64,000 nucleotides of DNA from Rubrivivax albus (GCF_004016515.1 NZ_SACT01000001.1:1-64000); one strand, 5' to 3'; positions 20,501-29,217 are shown, counted from the first letter of the stretch. The notes: generated by a model not told the origin, from the sequence alone. Numbers and translations are program-made.

Positions 20501-21021
20501 GGGGCCGGATCGGCGTGCGGAGCACGCCGGGGCAGGGCAGCTGCTTCTGGATCTGGCTGCCGGGTGCCGCGCCGGCCATCGCGGCGGAGGCTGCCGCCGC
20601 TCGAGATGCCGTGGCGGCGCTTCGAGCACCAGACCCACCGCCATCGCTGGCCGGCAGCTTGCTGTACGTCGACGCGTCGGCGTTCGAGACAGCGCTGATG
20701 GCTGCGGCCTTGCAGGATCATCCCGATCTCGAGCTGCGGACCGCCGAGGGGGAGGACGACTGCGTCGCACAAGCCCAGGCGCACCCCCCGAGCCTGATCC
20801 TGCTGGATGTCGACCGCCCCGAGCTGGACAGCGCGCGTCTCCTGCGCCGGCTGCGCGAGCATGACCAGACCCGCCCCATCCCGGTCGTGGCGCTGAGTTC
20901 GAGTGCCACCGTCAACGCGCCGCCGCCCGGTGCGCAGCCTGCTTTCGCCGGCCACCTCGTCAAGCCGTTCGACCTGGCGGTCCTGGAGGCCACCTTGCGT
21001 CGGGCGATCGGGTCACCGTAG
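17572..21021 (+). CDS. Membrane-bound hybrid histidine kinase with PAS domains and degenerate REC
   Basis: This is an 1149-residue kinase. An N-terminal membrane domain of about six hydrophobic segments (residues ~40-190, e.g. VVFGLLVAWLQW, YLFFVLMAVAIGGSNML, FLWGAAIFLPYQVW) is followed by a helical linker, four PAS units, a coiled coil and HisKA with RMSHELRTPMNAIIGFAEVL (His784). HATPase_c has NLLSNAIKYN, DQGEGL and GTGIGLALSSRLV. The C-terminal REC keeps phospho-acceptor Asp1079 (LILLDVDRPELD) and KPFD but has LLYVDAS where the usual acidic pair is expected, so phosphorylation may be altered. An alternative ATG lies at 17593. It is divergent from the REC-HPt operon and probably feeds the same relay. 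Confidence 0.9.
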   Translation: MPSRPVAMPWLDGTNLTAAQRQALRAESLRQYAQTTPRLAAAGVVFGLLVAWLQWPMVSTVDVITWLAVLVVVMLARLLVSLWHRRLGTPVEPALRWLRLYRLSVLGTGVAWGLSAWWLFPEQNPQYQAYLFFVLMAVAIGGSNMLAHDAVAVVLYAVPAFVPVAVRLGLAGGEPAFLWGAAIFLPYQVWTSMRNSAAMRESTLLRLSESERARLASLRLETLLAEVEERLHPSVPVGGGARPSNQDGDALSAAAAAALVEQSHVLFELVRTTREGVWFIDVNGRTTDLNPAMCALLGCARESALGRTIFDFVDDENAAVFRAQLERRRAGDRGSYELALRRPDGTLVHCVNNATPLTDLEGRRVGSVGLWTDISELKRTEARLREYEFAINSMTTAVSLQVRRDGQFRYQMVNDAWCRLSGLTRAQALGLEGRSLPGLVDRDERMRQITVAADERRTITYRGWTEFDGNRVNTETVYHPIVEEGRPVDRVIVVSRDVTEEERASAALNAGLRNLRMALDAIGDGIFASGAAGPDEPVLFHNERMLSLWGMDVPPGEQLTPRMIMRHAAEMFADPQAQARRVDEIIRGNLFGDDRVRLKDGRTLRRRCFPFVDGGHMVRVWTFADITAEEAAVDALRTAEARQRALIEAFPGYISCLDADLRYVFANTRLRQRFGREESEIVGRHLREVARAETLDESVAAARRALAGETVVHERRWPRGGGAEDEVLLITLAPGPGGGEAPVCYAFAIDITAQKRAQGQLLELKEEAERANLAKSEFLSRMSHELRTPMNAIIGFAEVLAADQDPPLAPAHRPLVRDILAGGEHLLELINEVLDLSRVEAGKLEVAAEPVELMPLLAECSGLVAPLVRTHGISWQPGATPPEPVWACADRIRLKQVLLNLLSNAIKYNRRHGQVRIDVCHTDDGWRVEVHDQGEGLSEAQQRRLFVPFERLDAERKGTEGTGIGLALSSRLVDLMRGRIGVRSTPGQGSCFWIWLPGAAPAIAAEAAAARDAVAALRAPDPPPSLAGSLLYVDASAFETALMAAALQDHPDLELRTAEGEDDCVAQAQAHPPSLILLDVDRPELDSARLLRRLREHDQTRPIPVVALSSSATVNAPPPGAQPAFAGHLVKPFDLAVLEATLRRAIGSP

Positions 21022-21185
21022 CGGCCCGCCGGACCGGTCCGGATGCGGCGTCGCGCGCGCCGTGAACCGCGCCTCGGCTGGCAGAATGCCTGACGCCACC
21101 GCACGGCGGGACCAGCACGGTCCGGCTGCGTGGCGCGGCCTGGCCGCGCCGGACCCGGCCCGCTGCCGTCGGCGCCATCGCCGCC

Positions 21186-21213
21186 CTTGAATGCCTGCGC
21201 ATCGCCCCAAGAT
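21186..21213 (+). promoter_or_regulatory. Probable sigma-32 heat-shock promoter of htpG
   Basis: CTTGAAT at 21186-21192 and CCCCAAGAT at 21205-21213 are separated by 12 bp, close to the RpoH consensus CTTGAAA, spacer, CCCCATNT. The predicted transcript would start near 21220, giving a leader of about 30 bases before the htpG ATG at 21250. HtpG is a classic RpoH target, which supports the call. Confidence 0.65.
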
Positions 21214-21249
21214 CGCAAGCGGCTCGTCTTTCAACCGTCCCTGCCGACC

Positions 21250-23142
21250 ATGAGCAAACAGACCCATTCCTTCCAGGCCGAGGTGCAGCAGATCCTGCAC
21301 CTCGTCACCCATTCGCTGTACTCCAACAAGGAGATCTTCCTGCGTGAACTGGTCTCCAACGCCTCGGACGCCTGCGACAAGCTGCGCTTCGAGGCGCTGG
21401 ACAACGCCGCGCTGTACGAGGACCAGCCCAACCTCGAACTGCGCGTGCTGTTCGACGCCGAGGCCAAGACCATCACCATCCGCGACAACGGCATCGGCAT
21501 GAGCGCCGAGGAGGCCGTGGCCCACCTGGGCACGATCGCCAAGAGCGGCACGCGCGAGTTCATGGCGCGGCTGGAGGGCGACCAGAAGAAGGACGCCAAC
21601 CTGATCGGCCAGTTCGGTGTGGGCTTCTACTCCGGCTTCATCGTCGCAGACCGCATGACGGTGGAGACGCGCCGCGCCGGCGCGCCGGCCGACCAGGGCG
21701 TGCGCTGGAGCAGCACCGGCAGCGGCGACTTCGAGGTCGAGACGATCGACAAGCCCGGCCGCGGCACCGACGTCATCCTGCACCTGCGCGAGGGCGAGGA
21801 GGAGTTCCTTTCCGCGTGGAAGCTCAAGTCCATCATCGGCAAGTACAGCGACCACATCTCGCTGCCGATCCTGATGCGCAAGGAGACCTGGGACGAGGAG
21901 AAGAAGGCCCAGGTGCCCACCGACGAGTGGGAGACGGTGAACAAGGCTGCCGCACTGTGGACGCGCAGCAAGAGCGACATCACCGACGCCGAGTACCAGG
22001 ACTTCTACAAGCAGATCAGCTACGACCAGCAGGCGCCGCTGGCCTACACGCACAACCGCGTGGAAGGCCGCACCGAGTACACGCAGCTGCTCTACGTGCC
22101 GGCCAAGGCGCCGTTCGACCTCTGGAACCGCGACAAGCGCGGCGGCGTGAAGCTCTACGTCAAGCGCGTGTTCATCATGGACGACGCCGAGGCGCTGATG
22201 CCGGTGTACCTGCGCTTCGTCAAGGGCGTGATCGACAGCGCCGACCTGCCGCTGAACGTCAGCCGCGAACTGCTGCAGGAAAGCCGCGACGTCAAGGCCA
22301 TCCGCGAGGGCAGCACCAAGCGCGTGCTGAGCATGCTGGAGGACGTGGCCAACAGCGACGAGCCCAGCCAGAAGGACAAGTACGCCGCCTTCTGGAAGGA
22401 GTTCGGCCAGGTGCTCAAGGAGGGCATCGGCGAGGACTTCGCCAACCGCGAGCGGCTGGCCAAGCTGTTCCGCTTCGCCTCCACCCATGCCGACGAGGGT
22501 GTGTCGCTGGCCGACTACGTCTCGCGCATGAAGGAAGGCCAGGACGCGGTCTACTACATCACCGCCGACAGCCTGGCCGCCGCCAAGGGCAGCCCGCAGC
22601 TCGAGATCTTCCGCAAGAAGGGCATCGAGGTGCTGCTGCTGGTGGACCGGGTGGACGAGTGGATGCTGTCGCACCTCTACGAGTTCGAAGGCCACGCGCT
22701 GACCAGCGTGGCCAAGGGCGCGGTGGACCTGGGCAAGCTGCAGGACGAGGACGAGAAGAAGGCCGCCGAGCAGGCCGCCGAGGCCAGCAAGCCGCTGGTG
22801 GACAAGCTCAAGGCATCGCTGGGCGAGCGTGTGAAGGACGTGCGCGTGACCACCCGCCTGGTCGATTCGCCGGCCTGCGTGGTCGTCGACGAGGGCGACG
22901 TCAGTGCCCACCTCGCGCGCATGCTCAAGGCCGCGGGGCAGGAGGCACCGAAAGCACAGCCCATCCTTGAGATTAATCCCCAGCATGCGCTGGTGCGGCG
23001 GCTCGATGCGCCCGAAGGGGCCGAGCAGTTCGACGACTTGGCGGCGCTGCTGTTCGAGCAGGCCCTGCTGGCCGAAGGGGGACAGCTCGAGGATCCGTCG
23101 GCATTCGTGCGCAGGATCAGCCGCCTCCTGGTTGGGGGCTGA
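21250..23142 (+). CDS. htpG: Molecular chaperone HtpG (Hsp90)
   Basis: A 630-residue bacterial Hsp90. The GHKL ATPase domain starts [47 protein letters not shown] (ATP-binding Asn), followed by [14 protein letters not shown], and [15 protein letters not shown]. The middle domain has [29 protein letters not shown] and [20 protein letters not shown] with the catalytic Arg. The C-terminal dimerisation domain ends with [14 protein letters not shown]. It is a cytosolic ATP-dependent chaperone acting with DnaK. An upstream in-frame ATG at 21130 is rejected because the conserved N-terminus begins at 21250 and the sigma-32-like promoter lies between them. Confidence 0.97.
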   Translation: MSKQTHSFQAEVQQILHLVTHSLYSNKEIFLRELVSNASDACDKLRFEALDNAALYEDQPNLELRVLFDAEAKTITIRDNGIGMSAEEAVAHLGTIAKSGTREFMARLEGDQKKDANLIGQFGVGFYSGFIVADRMTVETRRAGAPADQGVRWSSTGSGDFEVETIDKPGRGTDVILHLREGEEEFLSAWKLKSIIGKYSDHISLPILMRKETWDEEKKAQVPTDEWETVNKAAALWTRSKSDITDAEYQDFYKQISYDQQAPLAYTHNRVEGRTEYTQLLYVPAKAPFDLWNRDKRGGVKLYVKRVFIMDDAEALMPVYLRFVKGVIDSADLPLNVSRELLQESRDVKAIREGSTKRVLSMLEDVANSDEPSQKDKYAAFWKEFGQVLKEGIGEDFANRERLAKLFRFASTHADEGVSLADYVSRMKEGQDAVYYITADSLAAAKGSPQLEIFRKKGIEVLLLVDRVDEWMLSHLYEFEGHALTSVAKGAVDLGKLQDEDEKKAAEQAAEASKPLVDKLKASLGERVKDVRVTTRLVDSPACVVVDEGDVSAHLARMLKAAGQEAPKAQPILEINPQHALVRRLDAPEGAEQFDDLAALLFEQALLAEGGQLEDPSAFVRRISRLLVGG

Positions 23143-23206
23143 AGACGCGGGGCGGTGGCCGCTAACATCGGACTCGCCCCTGCACCTGCCGGGGGAGAGG
23201 TCCGAG

Positions 23207-23852
23207 ATGGCCCCGGGAGCCCCGCACGATCTGCCGAGCGCGTTGGTGGTGGACGACCACGACATCGTCCGTCTCGGCGTGCGCAGCCTTCTCGGCGAAC
23301 GCTTCGACGTCCGCGAAGCGCACGATGCACGATCGGCGCTGGCGCGCCTGGCCGAAGCGCCGTGCGACCTGCTGCTGCTGGATCTGTCGTTGGGTGACGA
23401 CTTCGGCCTCACTGCCCCTGCCGCGCCTGCGGGCCGAGTGCCCGGGCATGCGCGTCATCGTGCTCAGCTCGCTGGCCGAGGACCTGTATGCGGAGCGTGC
23501 GCTGAAGTCCGGTGCCTATGGCTTCGTGTCGAAGTCCGCGCTCACGGCGTCGCTGCTCGACGCGGTCGACACCGTGCTGGCCGGGCGCGTCTACGTGAGC
23601 CCGGCGATGCGCGAGTCGCTGCTGCGGCGGGTCGGCGGCCCGGCGCCGGCGCGGCCGGACCTGTCGCCGCGTGAACTCGAGGTGTTGCGGCTGGTGGCCG
23701 CCGGCCGCAGCACGCGCGAGATTGCCGATACGCTCAACCGCAGCGTCAAGACCATCGAGACGCACAAGCAGGCGTTGAAGGTCAAGCTCGGCGCCGACTC
23801 CCCGGCGCAGCTGGTGCGGATGGCGTTGCAGTGGACCGGGGAGGCCCGATGA
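23207..23852 (+). pseudogene. NarL/LuxR-family response regulator with an apparent +1 frameshift
   Basis: The first frame from ATG 23207 encodes the REC N-terminus (ALVVDDHDIVRLGVRSLLGE, phospho-acceptor in LLLLDLSLGDDFG). From about 23420 the continuation lies in another frame (LPRLRAECPGMRVIVLSSLAEDLYAERALKSGAYGFVSK, then the LuxR HTH LSPRELEVLRLVAAGRSTREIADTLNRSVKTIETHKQALKVKLG). Removing one C from the CCCC run at 23415-23418 joins the two into a normal 214-residue NarL-type regulator. The stop overlaps the next gene's ATG (ATGA). The lesion is a real mutation or a sequencing error; all functional motifs are otherwise intact. Its cognate kinase is probably the CHASE2-type kinase downstream. 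Confidence 0.8.
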
Positions 23853-25312
23853 CCGCGTCGCTGCGTGCGGTGTCCCTGGCCGTGCTCGTCAGTCTGGGCG
23901 CGGCTGCCCCGCTCACGGCGGCTGCGCAGGTGCCGCTGGAGCATCTGCATGTGACGGTGCCCGGCGACACGCTGATCGGCATTGGCCGCCAGTTGCTGGC
24001 CGAGCCGCGCCGCTGGCGCGCCGTGGCGCGCCTGAACCGCATTGCCGACCCTGATCGCATCCCGGTCGGTGCGCGGCTGCGCATCCCGGTCGCGTGGATG
24101 CGTACCGAACCGCGCCCTGCGACCTTGCTGGGCAGCATCGGCACGGTGCAGGCGCCGGCCACCCTGGACGAAGGCAGCGAGGTGGTCACCGGCGACGACG
24201 GTCACGCCGTGGTCCGCCTGGTCGATGGCACGGTGCTGCGTCTGCGCCCGCGCAGCCGCCTGGGGTTGACCGAGTCGCGGGTGGTGCCCGACACGCCGGT
24301 CACCCGTGCCCGCGCCCGCCTGGGCAGTGGGCGGGTCGAAGTCGATGCCGCCCCGGCGCGCGGCGGTGAACCCGGGTTCCGGATCGACACGCCACAGGGC
24401 GTGCTCGGTGTGCGAGGCACCCGGTTCCGTGTCGCCAGCGACACCGAGCCAGCGCGCAGCCGCGGCGAAGTCACTGAAGGCGTGGTGGCCGTCTCGGGCG
24501 CCGTACCGGGCCAACAACGCGTGCAGGCCGGGTTCGGCACCGTCATCGACACGTCCGGCCGTGTCGCCGACCCGGTGCGTCTGCTGCCCGCGCCCGACCT
24601 CGCGCCCTTGCCGCGCCTGCAGGAGCGTGTGCTCGTGCGCTTCGTCGTGCCCACACCGGCAGTCATGGCCGGCGTGGTGGCCTGGCGCGCCCAGTTGGCG
24701 CGGGACGCCCGCTTCGAGCAGGTGCTCGGCGACCTGCGCGTCGCCCACCGGCCCGAAGGCAGCGAACTGCGCTTTGTCGGACTGCCCGATGGCGACTACC
24801 TGCTGCGCGTGCGCGGCGTCGACGCCCTGGGCCTCGAGGGGCTGGACGCCGACCTGCCGTTCCGGCTGAAGGCGCGGCCCGAGCCGCCGCTGCCGTCGGC
24901 GCCGGCACCGCGCCATGCCGGGCATCGAGGTGCTGGCCAACGCCACCGCCCTGCTGCGCGACGGCGGCGCGCTGCGTCCCGTGCCGGCGTGGGGGGAAGC
25001 GATCGCCAGTGCGGCCGCGGTGGCCGGCCTCGTGTTCGGCTTCCGGCGCGTGGGGGCACGTCGCGCGTTGACGGTGGCCCTGATCTCGGTGCCGCTGGCG
25101 GTGGTGGCCAGTGTGTTGTCGGTGGGTGTCGGGTGGGCGTGGAGCCCGCTGCCGTTCGCCCTTGCCGCAGCACTGGCCTACCCGCTGTGGAGCTGGCGCC
25201 GGCTGGAGTACGCCATGCAGGTGCTCGACCGCGAGATCCGACGCCTGGCCGAGGAGCCGGTGCTGAGCGCCGAACATCGCGTGTCCGCCCGGCCGGTGGC
25301 GCCGGCCGTTGA
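23849..25312 (+). pseudogene. LysM-FecR domain protein, C-terminally truncated by a deletion
   Basis: The genuine part runs from 23849 to about 24905, roughly 350 residues. It has a signal peptide (LAVLVSLGAAAPLTAAAQ), a LysM-like domain (HLHVTVPGDTLIGIGRQLLAEPRRWRAVARLNRI), a FecR domain (VRLVDGTVLRLRPRSRLGL, FRIDTPQGVLGVRGTRFRVAS) and a fibronectin-like segment. After PLPSAPAP the frame becomes Arg/Gly-rich because it runs out of frame through the CHASE2-kinase gene until TGA at 25312. In related loci a FecR protein precedes a full CHASE2 sensor. Here the end of one and the start of the other are missing. The protein would be periplasmic and possibly senses or binds the cell wall or an extracellular ligand. 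Confidence 0.75.
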
Positions 25313-26450
25313 CGAGCGCGACCTCGGCACCGACCCCGACCCCGATCCCGACCCACTCGCGCGTCGGCTGGACGACCTGGCGCGGGCGGGCGCGTCCTTG
25401 CGCGAGGCGCGCCTGTTCCTGGCCGGTGCGCTGGAGAGCCTGCCAACGGCCACCCTGGTCGGCGATGCCCAGGGCCGGGTGGCGTTGGCCAACGCCCGCG
25501 CCGCGGCGCTGTTCGAGGTCGAGACGGCCGCCGATCTCATCGGGCTCGACCTGGGCCGGCTGATCGGTGAGTTCTCCACCGACCCGCCCACCGACTGGCC
25601 CGCCCGGCTTGCGGCCCTGACGCCCGGCGGCACCGGCCTGACGGTCGAGGTTCGTCTGGGGGCCGGCCATTGGCTGCTGCACCTGGCGATGGTCGACCTG
25701 TCGGCGCGTCTTCGTCTCGTCGTGTCGCTGGCCGATCTCTCGTCGGTGCGCGAGGCGCAGCGTCTGCGCGAGGAGACCCTGGCCTTCGTCAGTCACGATC
25801 TGAGGGGTCCGGCCAGCAGCATGCTGATGCTGACCGACCTGGCGCAGCAGGGTCGCTTGCCGATCCCCGCCGACGACTTGGTGCCCGAGATGCGCCGGCT
25901 CGCGGCACGCATGCTGGCGCTGGCCGACGATTTCGTGCACGCGGCACGGGCGCAGACGCGGCCGCTGGTGCCCCAGGCCCTGGACCTGGCGGCCCTGGTC
26001 GACGAGGCCGTGGCCGAGTGGCGGGCCGCCGCCGCCGCGGCTGGCGTGGCGCTGTCGGTGCAGGTGGACGCCGACGCACCGCTGTGGCTGGACCATGCGC
26101 TCGCGACCCGCGCCCTGGCCAACCTGCTGTCCAACGCGGTCAAGCACGCACCACCCGGCACGACGGTGGCCGTGCGCGCCTGGCGTGACCCGGCCGGAGC
26201 CCGCATCGAGGTGGTCGATGCAGGCCCCGGCCTGGCGGCAGACCAGCGGCAGGCCCTGGTGCGCGGGGAGGAGGCGCTGCGGGTCGGCGGTGCCGGCGGT
26301 GTCGGCCTGGGACTGCTGTTCGTGCGCCGCGTCGCACGGCGGCATGGTGGCTCGTTGACCGGGGAGCCGGGTCCGGGTGGACGCGGCGAGTGCATGACCT
26401 TGCGCCTGCCAGACCTGTGCAACGCCAGCGCCGGTTCAGGGAATCCCTGA
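24915..26450 (+). CDS. Histidine kinase with remnant of a CHASE2 sensor domain
   Basis: A 511-residue frame. The first residues, MPGIEVLANATALLRDGGALRPVPAW, match the very end of CHASE2 sensor domains. Two or three membrane helices follow (ALISVPLAVVASVLSVGVGWAW, LPFALAAALAYPLW), then a PAS-like region and a HisKA segment LAFVSHDLRGPASSML with His294. HATPase_c shows ANLLSNAVKHAPP, VVDAGPGLAADQ and GGVGLGLLFVRRVARRHGG. A complete family member would have about 300 more N-terminal residues with the periplasmic CHASE2 domain. Codons just upstream of the ATG (H-R-A) also fit the lost domain, so ATG 24915 may only be an internal Met and the gene a 5' truncation. Confidence 0.8.
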   Translation: MPGIEVLANATALLRDGGALRPVPAWGEAIASAAAVAGLVFGFRRVGARRALTVALISVPLAVVASVLSVGVGWAWSPLPFALAAALAYPLWSWRRLEYAMQVLDREIRRLAEEPVLSAEHRVSARPVAPAVDERDLGTDPDPDPDPLARRLDDLARAGASLREARLFLAGALESLPTATLVGDAQGRVALANARAAALFEVETAADLIGLDLGRLIGEFSTDPPTDWPARLAALTPGGTGLTVEVRLGAGHWLLHLAMVDLSARLRLVVSLADLSSVREAQRLREETLAFVSHDLRGPASSMLMLTDLAQQGRLPIPADDLVPEMRRLAARMLALADDFVHAARAQTRPLVPQALDLAALVDEAVAEWRAAAAAAGVALSVQVDADAPLWLDHALATRALANLLSNAVKHAPPGTTVAVRAWRDPAGARIEVVDAGPGLAADQRQALVRGEEALRVGGAGGVGLGLLFVRRVARRHGGSLTGEPGPGGRGECMTLRLPDLCNASAGSGNP

Positions 26451-26508
26451 GCGCCGAATCGGCCGTGTCCGGATGGGAGGCCGGACCGGCGCTGCCTATC
26501 GTGCAGGC

Positions 26509-27447
26509 ATGTTCACCGCCACGGTCTCCCGCGCCATGAATGCCGCCTTCTGGACCCGGCTGATGCCGGCAAGCCGGCACGCCGAACGCCGCCCCCGGCT
26601 GCGTCTGCAGCCGCTAGGCTTTACCGACACGCAGGTGCGCGACCTCCGCCTGATCTGCGAGCGCCTGGGCGAGACGCTGGACCTGCTGCTGGAGATCGAC
26701 ACCCGCGCCGGCGACCTGGTGCTGGCCGACCGCCGGTTCACGGAGCAGACGCCGGCCCACCGCCTGGCCGGCATCGCGGACGCCCGGCCGCTGCTGACCC
26801 AGCTGCGTGCGCTGCCGCTGGTGCGTGGCCTGTCGCCGCAGTTCGGTGCCAGCGGCTGGGACCCGGGCGTGGTGGCCGCCTCCAGCCTGCCGTCGGGTTT
26901 CGACGACGCGCCACAGACGCTGGATGCGCCACCGTTCACGCCGGCGGAGGACCTGCTGGTGACCTGGGTGCTGCGCGGCCTGATGGCCCCGGACGTCAAG
27001 GGCCTGGTTGCCGCCTATGGTCCGCAGGCGACCATGCGCCTGGACTTCGCCCAGGGCTACGCCCTCATCGACCCGGCGGCACAGCAGGCCTTGCGCGTGC
27101 AGCGGCGCGTGCCCACCGTGCAGGACTACGACAGCCCGGGTGCGGACGCCATCGCGCGTGAACTGCCGGCGCTGGTGTGGGACCTGGGCATCGCGCTGGG
27201 CGACCGGCGGCTGCTGGACCAGCCGGCGGATGGCTGGCACACCCCGCTGGCCACCTGCAAGGATCCATCGGTGCAGCAGTACACACGGCTGCCGCGCCAC
27301 CTTGAACTGGCGTCGATGATGTTCCGTGCCCGGCTCTCGCCGGCCGAACTTCAGCGGCGCAGCGGGCAATCGGTGGCCGAGATCCGGCCCTTCCTGCAGG
27401 CCTGCCTGTTCCTGGGTCTGGCGTGGTGGGCGCCGGAGGACGGATGA
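26509..27447 (+). CDS. Hypothetical protein
   Basis: A 312-residue soluble protein that I do not recognise. It starts MFTATVSRAMNAAFW; an upstream ATG at 26473 is less likely because the sequence before 26509 looks like leader. Features include helical LRLICERLGETLDLLLEIDTRAGDLVLADRR, a mid-region TPAEDLLVTWVLRGLMAPDVKGLVAAYG, and a helical C-terminus LSPAELQRRSGQSVAEIRPFLQACLFLGLAWW reminiscent of effector-linked tails in signalling proteins. There is no signal peptide or transmembrane helix. It follows the CHASE2-type kinase gene by 58 bp on the same strand, so it may be a further member of that operon, and it converges on srkA. Confidence 0.7.
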   Translation: MFTATVSRAMNAAFWTRLMPASRHAERRPRLRLQPLGFTDTQVRDLRLICERLGETLDLLLEIDTRAGDLVLADRRFTEQTPAHRLAGIADARPLLTQLRALPLVRGLSPQFGASGWDPGVVAASSLPSGFDDAPQTLDAPPFTPAEDLLVTWVLRGLMAPDVKGLVAAYGPQATMRLDFAQGYALIDPAAQQALRVQRRVPTVQDYDSPGADAIARELPALVWDLGIALGDRRLLDQPADGWHTPLATCKDPSVQQYTRLPRHLELASMMFRARLSPAELQRRSGQSVAEIRPFLQACLFLGLAWWAPEDG

Positions 27448-27451
27448 ACCG

Positions 27452-28468
27452 TCAGCGGCCCGCCATCAGCGCACACTGCTCGCGCAGCTGGGCCGTCTGC
27501 TGCGACCAGTAGGCGGGCGTGCCGAAGAAGGTGAAGCTGGCCGGAAAGCTCGGGTCGTGCCAGCGCGCCGCGATCCACGCCGCGTGGCGCAGCATGCGCA
27601 GCGTGCGCAAGGGCTCCACGAGCCGGCGTTCGCCGTCGTCGAAGTCGCGGAAGTCCTCGTAGCCGGCCAGCAGCTCGTCGAACTGCCGGCGCATCGTGGC
27701 GGCGTCGCCGGAGACCAGCATCCACAGGTCCTGCACCGCCGGGCCGTTGCAGGCGTCGTCGAGGTCGACCACGTGCGGGCCGTCGCGCCACAGCACGTTG
27801 CCCAGGTGGCAGTCGCCGTGCAGGCGCAGCGTGGCCAGGGGCCCGGCACGCGCGAAGGCTTCGGCGATGGCGTCGACGGCGCGCGCCGAGGCGTCGGCCC
27901 AGGCCGGGCGTTCGGCATCGGTGACATGGCCCTGGGCGAGCAGCGCATCACGCGCCTGTGCCGCATCCCTGGCAGGGGCCATCGTCGTGGGCGCCAGGAA
28001 CGGCTGGCGCGCGCCGACGGCGTGCAGGCGGCCGATGAAGGCGCCGATCCGGCGCAGCGCGCCCGGCTGCTCGAGTTCGGCCTCGCGGCCGGCACAGCGG
28101 GCCGCCACGGCGAACCGATGGGGCAGGGGGCCCGGCAGGACGCCGAGTGTCGGCGCGTCCGCGGGCAGCCAGGTCAACGCCGACGAGGCCGGCGTCAGCA
28201 CCAGCGGTGGCACCACCGGCACCTCGGCGGCCGCGAGCTCCAGCGCAAAGGCGTGCTCCTCGAGGATCTGCGCATCGGTCCAGCGGCCCGGCCGGTAGAA
28301 CTTGGCCACAACCGCACGGCCGTCCTCCAGGAACAGCTGCCAGACCCGGTTCTCGTAGGAGTTGAGCTGCAGGATGCGGCCATCACCGCGCAGCCCGGCC
28401 GCGTCCAGGGCGTCGAGGACCTGCTGGGGGCCGAAACCGGCGTAGGCAGCCGGTGCCGTCAAGGTCAA
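27452..28468 (-). CDS. srkA: Stress response kinase A (SrkA/YihE-like)
   Basis: A 338-residue protein of the aminoglycoside-phosphotransferase kinase fold. It has the SrkA start pattern QVLDALDAAGLRGDGRILQLNSYENRVWQL, the ATP lysine in VVAKFYRPGRWTDAQILEEHAFALEL, catalytic LHGDCHLGNVLW and metal-binding VVDLDDACNGPAVQDLWML. SrkA phosphorylates Ser/Thr and counteracts MazEF-linked stress death in enterics. The start is a TTG overlapping the stop of the upstream DUF2726 gene (TTGA at 28468-28465), suggesting coupled translation; no better ATG exists nearby. Family assignment is strong, the physiological role here is by analogy. Confidence 0.87.
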   Translation of the reverse strand: MTLTAPAAYAGFGPQQVLDALDAAGLRGDGRILQLNSYENRVWQLFLEDGRAVVAKFYRPGRWTDAQILEEHAFALELAAAEVPVVPPLVLTPASSALTWLPADAPTLGVLPGPLPHRFAVAARCAGREAELEQPGALRRIGAFIGRLHAVGARQPFLAPTTMAPARDAAQARDALLAQGHVTDAERPAWADASARAVDAIAEAFARAGPLATLRLHGDCHLGNVLWRDGPHVVDLDDACNGPAVQDLWMLVSGDAATMRRQFDELLAGYEDFRDFDDGERRLVEPLRTLRMLRHAAWIAARWHDPSFPASFTFFGTPAYWSQQTAQLREQCALMAGR

Positions 28469-29217
28469 TGCCGCACCGGTGCGGCGCGCTTGCCGTCGAT
28501 GCCCGGTTCGTCGTCACCGGCCGCCGCCGGCGGCAGGGTCGACAGGCCACGCATGAAGCCGCCCAGTTCGCTGGGGGCGCCACCGTCGCCGCTCATGCGG
28601 CTGTCGGTGCCGAAGAAGGAATCCTGGAAGAAGCCCGAGTCCTGCCACAGGGCCCGGTGCTGGCGTCGCCGGCCGCCGGGCGCGGGCGCCGGGGCCGGCG
28701 ACGCGGCCAGCGGTGCCCGCGCCGCGGGCATCTGCTGCGGCACCAGCAACTGCAGCTCGGGCACCGAAGGCAGGTGGTCCACCGGGCAGCGCAGGTAGCG
28801 CACCCGGCAGGCGGCCAGCACCTTCTGCTTGATCTGCAGCGCGCGGCGCGAGTTGCCACGCTCGGTGTCGATGTCGATGGCGGCCAGCACGCGGCCGTTG
28901 GCGCTGCAGATCGCGAAGCCCACGTGGATCGAGCCCAGCAGCTCGTACCAGTAGCGCACCTGCTGCGGGTCGGTCGGCTGGCAGAAGCGCACCAGCGGCA
29001 GCTTGGACAGCACGATGTGGTGCGGCAGCGCCTCGCGCAGCTGCCGGTAGACGCGGCGCTCGTCGGAACTGAACACCGGGCGGGCGGTCAGCGTCCATTC
29101 CTCGGGCAGGGGCGGCGGCTCGGTCTTGCGCTGGCGCAGAGCCCACAGCGTGGCTGCGGCGGCCAGGAGGGCCGCCGAGGCGATCGCGATGATCCAGGGG
29201 ATGGTGTCGGGCGACAT
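28465..29217 (-). CDS. DUF2726 domain protein, membrane-anchored
   Basis: A 250-residue protein with one N-terminal transmembrane helix (IPWIIAIASAALLAAAATLWAL), then a DUF2726 domain: VFSSDERRVYRQLREALPHHIVLSKLPLVRFCQPTDPQQVRYWYELLGSIHVGFAICSANGRVLAAIDIDTE, with RRALQIKQKVLAACRVRYLRC. The C-terminal 90 residues are low-complexity Ala/Pro/Gly. DUF2726 domains have a nuclease-like core but no proven activity. ATG 29217 is chosen because the membrane helix begins immediately. It is upstream of and coupled to srkA. Confidence 0.8.
   Translation of the reverse strand: MSPDTIPWIIAIASAALLAAAATLWALRQRKTEPPPLPEEWTLTARPVFSSDERRVYRQLREALPHHIVLSKLPLVRFCQPTDPQQVRYWYELLGSIHVGFAICSANGRVLAAIDIDTERGNSRRALQIKQKVLAACRVRYLRCPVDHLPSVPELQLLVPQQMPAARAPLAASPAPAPAPGGRRRQHRALWQDSGFFQDSFFGTDSRMSGDGGAPSELGGFMRGLSTLPPAAAGDDEPGIDGKRAAPVRH

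Noticed and set aside
17653..20955. 1100-residue minus-strand open frame
   Set aside because: Exactly antisense to the second hybrid kinase, Arg/Gln/His-rich, with no motifs. It is a codon-bias artefact of high GC.
21130..21249. N-terminal extension of HtpG by 40 residues
   Set aside because: The extra residues are Pro/Arg-rich and unlike HtpG, and the sigma-32-type promoter falls inside this segment.
24906..25312. C-terminal 135 residues of the FecR-domain protein
   Set aside because: This is an out-of-frame reading of the CHASE2-kinase gene, Arg/Gly-rich with no domain. It is kept only as part of the pseudogene span.
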